Part shown: one piece after another, positions 1 to 5,049 of the stretch
Numbering within the stretch: position 1 is the first letter of the stretch
How the letters are laid out: each line of letters begins with the position of its first letter
NCBI GenBank assembly: GCA_035641235.1
Contig: DASQUP010000190.1
Location: 1-5,049 of the forward strand
DNA length: 5,049 nt
Source: DASQUP01 sp035641235
Lineage (GTDB): Bacteria; Actinomycetota; CADDZG01; WHSQ01
Reading direction: 5' to 3'
Translations under genes and position numbers: made by a program
Notes under the pieces: model-generated
What the model was told of the DNA's origin: nothing
The model's database searches: none
Seen by the model: the letters and a program-made list of their open reading frames with translations, nothing else

Positions 1-35
1 CAATCACCCCAACGACTGGGCGACCTCTTTACGCG

Positions 36-54
36 CTCATCCCACAGGGATGAG
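36..54. terminator. Perfect 8-bp stem-loop upstream of the DUF59 gene (possible terminator or processing site)
   Basis: CTCATCCC at 36-43 and GGGATGAG at 47-54 pair perfectly around the 3-base loop ACA. No T-run follows, so it is not a classic Rho-independent terminator; it could be a weak terminator or an RNA stability element at the end of an upstream gene. The rest of 1-154 holds no complete gene. Two frames stay open from the left edge, one to a TGA at 65-67 and the other to a TGA at 51-53, so the last codons of an upstream gene could be here, but the frame cannot be decided. Confidence 0.35.
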
Positions 55-154
55 GCTCACATCCTGAGACCGATCGGCGGCCCGTGGCCCCGACCGAAAG
101 CCCCACATCCGAAACTCCGGGCTTGACGACTGCGCCCCACGGAGGGAGTCTGAA

Positions 155-568
155 TTGAGACGGAAAAGGGGACTCCGGGTGGGTGCTACCAGCCTCGAGA
201 TCATCGACGCACTCAGACGCGTCCATGACCCATGCTGCGCCGAACGCGGCATATCCGTAGTTGACATGGGCCTCGTGCGATCCGTTTCGGTCGAGGGCGG
301 CCGGGCCCATGTGGAGCTCATGCTGACGTCCGGCTGGTGCCCGTTCGCGTCGAAGGTCATCGGATCGGTCAAGGAGACCGTCGAGGAGCTGCCGCACGTC
401 GATCGGGCCGAAGTCGAGGTCACCTGGGAAGAGGCGTGGACCATAGATCGTATGAGCGACGACGCGCGCGCCAAGCTCGTGTTTCTGCCAGAACCCGTCG
501 CCGTAGCCAATCGAGACGACTACATCGCTGCTCACAACGCAACGACGACAAGGGGGGATCGTCAGTGA
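155..568 (+). CDS. MIP18/DUF59 family metal-sulfur cluster assembly protein
   Basis: A 137-residue protein of the MIP18 (DUF59, FeS_assembly_P; PaaD/SufT-like) family, small cytosolic factors that help build or deliver iron-sulfur clusters to client enzymes. Seen in the sequence: an N-terminal helix with the family's DP signature (D25-P26, here followed by two cysteines, C27 and C28), the strand-turn motif VVDMGLV (35-41), and a SGWCP motif (59-63) whose Cys62 is the conserved family cysteine. A C-terminal part with W95 and MSDDARAKL (100-108) matches the usual tail of this family. The start is TTG at 155, with GGAGGG at 141-146 well placed; a GTG at 179 (9 residues shorter, preceded by AAAGGGG) is a reasonable alternative. 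The stop overlaps the start of the amidohydrolase gene by four bases, so the two are almost certainly co-translated. The client is not known; a neighbouring di-iron monooxygenase or its reductase would fit the usual context but lies outside the window. Confidence 0.85.
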   Translation: MRRKRGLRVGATSLEIIDALRRVHDPCCAERGISVVDMGLVRSVSVEGGRAHVELMLTSGWCPFASKVIGSVKETVEELPHVDRAEVEVTWEEAWTIDRMSDDARAKLVFLPEPVAVANRDDYIAAHNATTTRGDRQ

Positions 569-1566
569 TCGACGACGCGTTCGTATTCGACTGTGTCGCG
601 CACGTCTTCAACTTCGACAAGAAGAACGCCCTCGGCAAGCCGGGGGAGATGTTCTCCAACCACCTGTATGCGTTTCACGCCGCCCTCACCCCCGACGACG
701 AGACCCACCTGGCCGCCGAGGAGTTTCTGCGCCAGTGGACGGTCGGCGAGATCGACAAGATGGTCTACGAGGAGTCCGACACCGACATGCTCTGCGCGAT
801 GCCCTTGCCACTGACGGACCTCTACAAGGACGGTCTCTCTCCATGGGAGGAGTGCGCCGAGCTCGCCTCCCGGCGTCCCGATCGGACCATCTTCTGGGGT
901 TCGGTCAACCCGCTCGAGGGACGCAAGGCGCTCGACCTCATGGAGCGTCAGGTCGGCGAGTTCAATGCGAAAGCATTCAAGTTCTACAACGTTCGCTACG
1001 ACTACGGCTCACCGTTCCCGTGGCGAATGGACGACCCGCAGGTAGCCTTCCCGGTCTTCGAGAAGGCACAGCAACTCGGTGTGAACTTGATCGGCGTGCA
1101 TAAGGGCGTCCCGCTGGGTCCCCAGCCCGTCGAACACACTCAAACCTGGGACATGGACGGCGCCGCGGCCAACTTTCCCGACATCAACTTCGTCATCTTC
1201 CATGTCGGGTTGCCGTTCTTGGATGAGGTCTGTTGGCAGCTCATTCGTTATCCGAACCTGTACGCGAGCCTTGCCGCAACGATCAATTTCCTCGTGCGGG
1301 CGCCGCGCATGTTTGCGGAGACGCTCGGCAAACTGTTGTTCTGGTGCGGCGAGGACAAGATCATCTACGGATCCGAGGCACCCATCTTCCATCCGCAGTG
1401 GGCGCTCAAAGCCTTCTGGGAGTTCGAGATTCCCCAAGACCTGTGCGAGGGCTACGGCTACCCGCAACTCACGGAACTGGCGAAGCGCAAGATTCTCGGC
1501 GAGAACCTTCTGCGCCTGCATGGCATGGACGTCGAGGAGACTAAAAGGAAGCTCGCCACGACATAA
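565..1566 (+). CDS. Amidohydrolase-2 (ACMSD-like) family protein
   Basis: A 333-residue metal-dependent-hydrolase-fold (TIM barrel) protein of the amidohydrolase-2 family (PF04909; includes ACMSD and related decarboxylases). The GTG start at 565 overlaps the preceding stop (GTGA), with AGGGGGG at 551-557 as ribosome binding site; the frame stays open upstream to 337 but that part only shadows the DUF59 gene. Seen: N-terminal FDCVAH (8-13), where the family normally has DxHxH, so one His is Val11 here; GVHKG with His179; FHVG with His213; and YGSEAP (268-273), where the usual Asp is Glu271, followed by His276. A conserved tail with CEGYGYPQLTE and KILGENLLRLHG ends the protein. No signal peptide or membrane segment is seen, so it is cytosolic. 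Proteins with this GSEAP and YGYPQLT pattern are, to my recollection, commonly encoded beside soluble di-iron monooxygenase (prm/mim) genes in mycobacteria and rhodococci; their reaction is not established. Family assignment is firm; substrate unknown. Confidence 0.85.
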   Translation: MIDDAFVFDCVAHVFNFDKKNALGKPGEMFSNHLYAFHAALTPDDETHLAAEEFLRQWTVGEIDKMVYEESDTDMLCAMPLPLTDLYKDGLSPWEECAELASRRPDRTIFWGSVNPLEGRKALDLMERQVGEFNAKAFKFYNVRYDYGSPFPWRMDDPQVAFPVFEKAQQLGVNLIGVHKGVPLGPQPVEHTQTWDMDGAAANFPDINFVIFHVGLPFLDEVCWQLIRYPNLYASLAATINFLVRAPRMFAETLGKLLFWCGEDKIIYGSEAPIFHPQWALKAFWEFEIPQDLCEGYGYPQLTELAKRKILGENLLRLHGMDVEETKRKLATT

Positions 1567-1701
1567 AGGGGGCCGCTTACTCTCCCGGCATCTCCGCGCC
1601 ATGGCGGGCGTGCTGGCCTTGACCAAGGAGATCGCCAGTCAGCCACACCTGTGGAGGCGCATGCTCTCGCTTATACAAGGAGCCGACTGCCCGCCTGACC
1701 A

Positions 1702-1773
1702 GGGCGGTTAGCTCCGCGGGAGAGCGCTCGGCTTACACCCGAGAAGACGGCAGTTCGAACCTGTCACCGCCCA
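1702..1773 (+). tRNA. tRNA-Val (anticodon UAC)
   Basis: A full cloverleaf folds by eye. Acceptor stem GGGCGGT (1702-1708) pairs with ACCGCCC (1766-1772), discriminator A at 1773. D stem GCTC/GAGC (1711-1714, 1722-1725) closes a 7-base loop. Anticodon stem CTCGG/CCGAG (1727-1731, 1739-1743) closes the loop CTTACAC, giving anticodon TAC at 1734-1736 (valine). There is a 5-base variable loop. T stem GGCAG/CTGTC (1749-1753, 1761-1765; one G-T pair) closes the invariant TTCGAAC loop. No CCA is encoded. TATACA at 1672-1677 is a possible -10 box, but no good -35 was found. A CCGCC at 1691-1695 could pair with the 5' acceptor strand in the precursor. No second copy of the tRNA 3' end was seen in the window, so there is no visible attachment-site duplication. 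Confidence 0.95.
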
Positions 1774-1982
1774 CATGAACACTGCGCAGTGGATAAGTCC
1801 CAGGCCTGCGGGACCGTTTATCGCCCTTCTCACTGTGATCGTGGCGGGTGCCTCACACATTAGAAGATGAAAGGAGAACGAGTCCTCGGCCTGTGAGGTC
1901 GCGAAGGAATGTTTCGCGCTGTCGTTTCATTCTCCTCGAGGGGCGGGTAACCTGGTGGGTGACCCCAAGAGGTCGGGTACAC

Positions 1983-2092
1983 GAGGCACCGGGTTACGGG
2001 TTGAGAGGTACCGGGTTACGGGCGCAAGTTCCATCCCTGGAACGGGATGCGCCTCAGGGCTACGGGCAGCGAGGCACCGGGCTACGGGCAGC
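1983..2092 (+). repeat. Four-copy direct repeat, 22-bp period, in two pairs around a hairpin
   Basis: An 18-bp core GAGGCACCGGGTTACGGG is at 1983-2000. A one-mismatch copy (GAGGTACC...) is at 2005-2022 after the spacer TTGA, and another one-mismatch copy (GGGCTACGGG version) is at 2071-2088, followed by CAGC. A degenerate fourth copy ending in AGGGCTACGGGCAGC occupies about 2049-2070. Within each pair the period is 22 bp, and the two pairs flank a hairpin at 2020-2054. The first pair carries TTACGGG and the second CTACGGG. Function unknown: it could be a protein-binding array, part of a dispersed genomic repeat family, or a remnant of a mobile-element end. Confidence 0.75.
2020..2054. repeat. 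Inverted repeat/hairpin at the centre of the direct-repeat block
   Basis: An outer stem GGCGCA (2021-2026) pairs with TGCGCC (2048-2053). After a 1-by-4 internal loop, an inner stem GTTCCA (2028-2033) pairs with TGGAAC (2038-2043) around the loop TCCC. That is 12 Watson-Crick pairs plus a possible G-T at the base. No T-run follows, so a terminator is unlikely. It sits exactly between the two repeat pairs, suggesting one composite element. Confidence 0.6.
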
Positions 2093-2155
2093 AAAATACT
2101 CGGTCACTTGGGGTTATTTCGCGCTCCCGCTTCTCCTCCATGGAAATAACTGGCC

Positions 2156-2563
2156 TCAGGCAATGTGCGGCTTGAAACGCAGCGGTTGTCCGTCGACATC
2201 GCGCACCCCGCGTGGTCCGACGAGCGTGTTGGGAGGTAGGGGAGGTTGTGCTCGTCATCAGCGGTTGCTGGATACCGCGACGCCACTGGAAAAGGTAGGG
2301 AAGCGGAGTGCCGACCACGCGCGCGCATGGACCGTGCGAGCAACCGGCTGGATGTGGTCATCCTCCTCCTTAGCTCGCGCCACTACGCGTGCGAGCACGT
2401 GAGACAGCTCGGGACAGACCGGTACCACCCTCTCGGTGTCGATCTTGGAAGGCGCTAATTGCAAAACAGCACCACTTGACCGTCGGGCATCCGGCATTCG
2501 CGAATGCTTCAGGTGAGTAAGCTCCAGCATTTCTTCTTGCCGAATCCCCGTCAGGCGAGAACC
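2156..2563 (-). pseudogene. Tyrosine recombinase (phage-integrase family) catalytic-domain remnant
   Basis: Reading the - strand from 2563 downwards, the translation begins in the catalytic domain. TGIRQEEMLELTHL holds the first catalytic Arg in the usual G-x-R-x-E-E context, then APSKIDTERVVPV carries the conserved Lys strand, followed by a helix (SPELxxVLAxIV type, here CPELSHVLARVVARA). A frameshift near 2308 moves to a second frame with TPLPYLFQWRRG, the typical PLPFLFQR segment of this family. A second shift returns to the first frame for VRDVDGQPLRFKPH, just before a TGA at 2156-2158. The HxxR motif and the nucleophilic Tyr are missing, as is the whole N-terminal DNA-binding part. The gene is dead. 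In the family this protein would cut and rejoin DNA to integrate or excise an element; the tRNA gene about 400 bp away is a common type of target, but no attachment site is visible. Confidence 0.65.
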
Positions 2564-2678
2564 TCGACAACGCCCACGTCCAGAACGTATCTTCCTGAAG
2601 GGCACAGAAAACCAGCGATCGTCGCCACAGCCAGCGAGTTCGTAGGGTCGTGCCTCCTTGTCCTGGGAGGTTCCGTCC

Positions 2679-3728
2679 GTGTTCTTCGCGCTCGTGTACC
2701 TGCTCCTGCGCCGCCCTGTCCAACTTGTCGCCGGCTCCAATCAACTGAACAGCGACATCGAGCGGGTGGTCCTTCGCCACCCGTTGAAGGTCCTCAGGCG
2801 CCAGGTGAGCAGGCCGCGTCTTCGCCGCCGCGACCGGTTGTTCATGGCCGCGATCAGCAGCGCGCTCCCTCGCGCTCGATAGTCGTCGTTCGCGGTTAAC
2901 CCACAGATGCTCCTTCGTTGGCACCGGGACCCGGTGCGGAGGAGGTGGACCTCCAAACGCGCCTTAGGCTAAAGGCCACCGATCCCCGACGAGGTTCGAG
3001 CCCTCATCGTGGGAATGGGAAGGGACAGCCCCAGTTGGGGGTGCATCAGGATTCGGGGCGAGCTCGCCCAGCTCGGCATCAGGGTGTCGGCAACGAAGAT
3101 CCGTACGTTGCTGCGGCGGGCCGGACTCGGCCCGGCTCCTCGCCGTGGTGGCTCCACCTGGAGCGAGTCCTGCGGGCCCAGGCTCGAGGGATCCTGGCGT
3201 TGGACCTCTTCACCGTCGAGATGCTCCTGCTCGGGACCCTGTACGTGCTGGTCGTGATCGAGGTCGGGTCCCGCCGTGTTCACATCCTGGGAATCACCAC
3301 GAACCCCGATTCCGCGTGGGTCACCCAACAAGCCCGCAACCTGGCAGTAGGGGAGCGGCTTCAAGGCGTCCGGGACCGGGACTCGAAGGTTCTCCGGTCC
3401 CTTCGACGAGGTCTTTCGGACCGAAGGAGTGAACATCGTCAACACGCCGATCCGGGCCCCACGAGCGAAACGCGTTTGCCGAGCGGTGGGTCAGGACGGT
3501 TCGGACCGAGTGCCTCGACTGGATGCTCGTGCTCGGCCGGCGTCACCTCGAGCGGGTCCTCCGGACCTACACCGCTCACTACAACGATGCCAGGTCTCAT
3601 CGGAGGTCTCGACCCGAAGACGCCAGAACCTCGGCTCGATCCGATTCCTCGTCACGCCGGTGGCGCGCAGGTTCGGAAGGCACGATCTCCTCGGCGGCCT
3701 CATCCATGAGTACGAGCCGGCCGCTTGA
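2679..3728 (+). pseudogene. Degenerate DDE (rve/integrase core) transposase of an insertion sequence
   Basis: Reassembled across frames, this is one transposase of about 350 residues: an N-terminal helical/HTH region (VLRHPLKVLRRQVSRPRLR, then LLRWHRDPVRRRW), an HTH_21-like part (SWGCIRIRGELAQLGIRVSA), then an integrase core. Catalytic residues are still visible in their separate frames: Asp in ALDLFTVE (3203), Asp in RDRDSK (3380) and Glu in FAERW (3481), about 34 codons after the second Asp, a normal DDE spacing. The end GGLIHEYEPAA is typical for this actinobacterial group. Start is GTG 2679 with GGGAGG at 2665-2670. Lesions: TAG at 2880-2882 (in place of a Trp), TAA at 2970-2972, a one-base loss near 3165-3169, small gaps near 3345-3372, and one-base gains near 3388-3396, 3466-3470, 3601-3606 and 3671-3680. 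It cannot make an active enzyme. Terminal inverted repeats and target duplication could not be located. Family is IS3/IS481-like; exact group not determined. Confidence 0.85.
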
Positions 3729-4073
3729 ACCGAATCGAAGGTTTGTGTGCCCCTCAGGGTCGCCGGCTGATCGACGGCATCGTCGGACAGCTGCGTCAAC
3801 GGAACTGAAGGAGCGTAGGGAACGTCGATGTACTTTGGAACGGAGAAAGTGACGGGTTCTCCGTATCGCCAGGCTTGGGTGTCGACGAGGAGCTGAGTGC
3901 GGTAGACCGCAAGTGTTCCAAGAGCGGGGACCTTTCAGGGCCCAAGGAGCCTCAACGATTCCCCAGGGCAGATCCAGATTGGAGCCGTCCAGTGTTGGAG
4001 GCTCCAGCGAGCAGTCGACCGAGCGGTGGTTGCCAGCGTGGATGCGGGGTATGAAGCCGTGGCCCCAGTTCAT
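3729..4073 (-). pseudogene. 5' part of an unrecognised gene, probably frameshifted and cut off by the insertion sequence
   Basis: On the - strand an ATG at 4073-4071 is preceded by AAGGAGG at 4083-4077, the strongest ribosome binding site in the window but closely spaced (4 bases). The first 49 residues run in one frame (MNWGHGFIPRI..., LPWGIVEAPWALKGP). At the four-G run 3926-3929 (CCCC on the coding strand) protein-like sequence switches frame and continues as ALGTLAVYRTQLLVDTQAW, then RYGEPVTFSVPKYIDVPYAP, about 65 residues more, until it meets the end of the transposase remnant. The alternative frame just upstream of the switch has a stop (TGA), so the two pieces join only if one C is dropped. 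I do not recognise the family; no signal peptide, membrane segment or catalytic motif stands out. The left boundary is uncertain. A single-base sequencing error instead of a true mutation is possible for the frameshift, but the truncation would remain. Confidence 0.5.
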
Positions 4074-4156
4074 TTCTCCTCCTTTTTTCGCGACATATCT
4101 GTGTCATAGTTAAGGTCACAAAGGCGTCGAATCACAACCATGTCAGGAGGTGCCGA
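4074..4156. promoter_or_regulatory. Divergent promoter/operator region between the - strand gene and the toxin-antitoxin operon
   Basis: Both flanking genes start outward from these 83 AT-richer bases, so promoters for both strands should lie here. GACATATCTGTGTC at 4092-4105 is an imperfect palindrome (GACA/TGTC arms), and TGTG at 4100-4103 and CACA at 4117-4120 form wider inverted arms. Either could be the operator for autoregulation by the Xre antitoxin, which is usual in this family. For the - strand, TTGTGA (4121-4116) and TATGTC (4097-4092), 18 bp apart, resemble -35/-10 boxes. The + strand ribosome binding site AGGAGG is at 4145-4150. Promoter boxes are tentative. Confidence 0.4.
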
Positions 4157-4492
4157 GTGGCTGAGGTTGCGATGCTGCTGGACCGACTCCTCGAGGGGGA
4201 CGTCGTGGATGCGGCGGACGTCGCCCGGGTGCTGGGCACCAGGCCCCGCAGTGTCACCCGCTGGCACTCGTCCCGCAGTGTGCCAAGACGCGACTCGGAG
4301 GAGCGCCTCCTGGAGCTCAAGGCCGTGGTCGATCTTCTGCGGGGCGTGCTGAGGGAGCAGCCGGCGCGCCTATGGCTGCGGAGCCCGAATCCCGATCTCG
4401 GCTATGAGAAACCCCTCGACGTCGTCGCTCGGGGCGAGTATCAGCGGGTGATCGACTCGATCATGGCGCTGGCAGAGGGCGTCACGGCTTGA
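4157..4492 (+). CDS. Xre/MbcA/ParS-type antitoxin (DUF2384) of a RES-Xre toxin-antitoxin pair
   Basis: A 111-residue protein, a normal length for this family. It binds and blocks the RES toxin encoded next to it and, by family knowledge, represses the shared promoter. Seen: an Xre-like helix-turn-helix at about residues 18-37 (AADVARVLGTRPRSVTRWH), a connecting helix at about 46-66, and a C-terminal toxin-binding DUF2384 (MbcA/ParS/Xre) domain at about 69-109, with the hallmark pattern WL-x-x-PNPDLG-Y-x-KPLDVV-x-x-GEY (W73, P77-N78-P79, P86-L87, G93) followed by a helix ending LAEG. The start is GTG 4157 with a perfect AGGAGG six bases upstream. The toxin gene follows after 10 bases in the same direction, so they form an operon with the antitoxin first, the usual RES-Xre order. 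No frameshift or missing motif is seen. No helper gene is visible. Confidence 0.9.
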   Translation: MAEVAMLLDRLLEGDVVDAADVARVLGTRPRSVTRWHSSRSVPRRDSEERLLELKAVVDLLRGVLREQPARLWLRSPNPDLGYEKPLDVVARGEYQRVIDSIMALAEGVTA

Positions 4493-4502
4493 TCGCGGCC
4501 AA

Positions 4503-5030
4503 ATGACAGATCTCGATCCGGCGCTCGTAGCCAAGCTTCCCACGAGGCCCTTTCGAGGCGACGGTTTTAGGCAGCAGGCGCCGAAATACGATCCATTGAG
4601 CGGCGAGGGAGCGCGTCGGCGCGGGGGCCGTTTTAATCCTCCGCGGAGCTTTCCCGTCCTCTACCTGTGCACGACGCGGGCATGCACGGTGGCCGAGTTT
4701 CTGAGGGCAGGGAACAGGCATGCGATCGGGCCCGAGGGCCTGCTTCCTCGCCAGCTCTTCAGGTACGAAGTCGGGCTTGATCGCATCGTCGATCTCACCG
4801 ATGCTTCGATGCTGGAGCAACTCGGCCTCGCCGTGCCGGACTTGGTGGGAGAGGATCTCTCGTTGACTAGAAGTATAGGAGAGGCCGCTCACGCTCTGGG
4901 CATTCAGTCGATCCGGTCTCGATCGGCTACCGAGCAAGATGATGTTCTCGCGGTGTTCCTCGAGAACCTCGGCTCGGGAACCCTGGTGGCCAACCTAGAG
5001 GAGACGTGGGAAACGATTGATGACCTATAG
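4503..5030 (+). CDS. RES-domain toxin (predicted NAD+-degrading)
   Basis: A 175-residue RES domain protein (PF08808) occupying nearly the whole chain. Characterised relatives such as MbcT of Mycobacterium tuberculosis and the Pseudomonas putida Res toxin destroy cellular NAD+ and stop growth; the relative ParT instead ADP-ribosylates a metabolic enzyme. Seen: Arg23 in GFRQQ, PLSGEGARRRGGRFNPP (31-47) with Arg43, VLYL with Tyr54, and Glu65 in TVAEFL, all of the conserved Arg/Tyr/Glu set, plus Ser141 in RSRSA at the place of the family's C-terminal Ser, followed by VLAVFLENL. The fold is mixed alpha/beta with no membrane segment, so it acts in the cytosol. The ATG at 4503 lacks a good Shine-Dalgarno sequence and lies 10 bases after the antitoxin stop, which suggests translational coupling that keeps toxin below antitoxin. 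The stop TAG at 5028-5030 lies inside the window, so the gene is complete and looks intact. Confidence 0.9.
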   Translation: MTDLDPALVAKLPTRPFRGDGFRQQAPKYDPLSGEGARRRGGRFNPPRSFPVLYLCTTRACTVAEFLRAGNRHAIGPEGLLPRQLFRYEVGLDRIVDLTDASMLEQLGLAVPDLVGEDLSLTRSIGEAAHALGIQSIRSRSATEQDDVLAVFLENLGSGTLVANLEETWETIDDL

Positions 5031-5049
5031 CTCTCCGGATATCCAGCCC

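Larger units (their letters stand above)
1774..2155. other. Non-coding stretch between tRNA-Val and the recombinase remnant
   Basis: I see no convincing gene here; the open frames lack ribosome binding sites and recognisable protein sequence. It holds a short perfect stem-loop (CGCGAA at 1900-1905, TTCGCG at 1913-1918, 7-base loop), then the 22-bp-period repeat and hairpin listed separately. The open frame across the repeats would encode Gly-Tyr-Gly and Gly-Thr-Gly repeats, best read as a by-product of the DNA repeat. Confidence 0.6.

Noticed and set aside
37..535. Long - strand open frames opposite the DUF59 gene
   Set aside because: They lie antisense to a clear family member, have no ribosome binding site or recognisable sequence, and are expected by chance in GC-rich DNA.
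1009..1626. 205-codon - strand frame opposite the amidohydrolase gene
   Set aside because: It mirrors the codons of a confidently identified gene and its translation matches no family I recognise.
1702..1773. Attachment-site duplication of the tRNA 3' end within the window
   Set aside because: No second copy of the TTCGAAC-to-acceptor segment was found by eye elsewhere in the window.
1983..2092. CRISPR array
   Set aside because: Spacers of only four bases and a central hairpin do not fit a CRISPR repeat-spacer pattern, and no cas gene is present.
1848..2402. 184-codon + strand frame across the repeats, with Gly-Tyr-Gly and Gly-Thr-Gly-Leu-Arg repeats
   Set aside because: The repeats in the protein are explained by the DNA repeat. 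There is no convincing start signal, and the frame runs antisense into the recombinase remnant.
2370..2924. 184-codon - strand frame covering the start of the transposase remnant
   Set aside because: The upper part is antisense to the transposase N-terminus, and the recombinase similarity lies in a different - strand frame.
3913..4113. 66-codon + strand frame opposite the unrecognised - strand gene
   Set aside because: It has no ribosome binding site, while the opposite strand has a strong one and more protein-like sequence.

Overview
This 5,049-base window is GC-rich and uses GTG and TTG starts freely. It carries a tRNA gene without an encoded CCA end. Together with the protein families present, this suggests an actinobacterium, probably environmental; that assignment is inference from style and gene families, not from a marker gene.

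Left part (about 1-1566): a tight two-gene operon on the + strand. The first gene is a MIP18/DUF59-type iron-sulfur assembly protein and the second is an amidohydrolase-2 (ACMSD-like) protein. Their stop and start overlap by four bases (GTGA). In actinobacteria, close relatives of this pair often sit next to soluble di-iron monooxygenase operons (propane/acetone oxidation, prm/mim type), so the window may begin just after such an operon. That link is inference, because no monooxygenase gene is visible here. A perfect 8-bp stem-loop lies upstream of the pair.

Middle part (about 1567-4073): a tRNA-Val(UAC) gene at 1702-1773, then a long stretch of decayed accessory DNA. This holds (a) a non-coding region with a 22-bp-period repeat wrapped around a hairpin, (b) the remains of a tyrosine recombinase on the - strand, (c) a DDE (rve) transposase on the + strand broken by two in-frame stops and at least five frameshifts, and (d) the 5' part of an unrecognised - strand gene that has a strong ribosome binding site but appears frameshifted and runs into the transposase remnant. 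No intact mobility gene remains, so this looks like an old insertion hotspot next to a tRNA.

Right part (about 4074-5049): a divergent intergenic region with small palindromes, then an apparently intact RES-Xre toxin-antitoxin operon. The Xre/DUF2384 antitoxin comes first and the RES-domain toxin, expected to destroy NAD+, follows after a 10-base gap.

No clearly new system was found. The observations most worth checking are the repeat/hairpin element, the unrecognised - strand gene with its possible single-base frameshift, and the altered metal ligands in the amidohydrolase.
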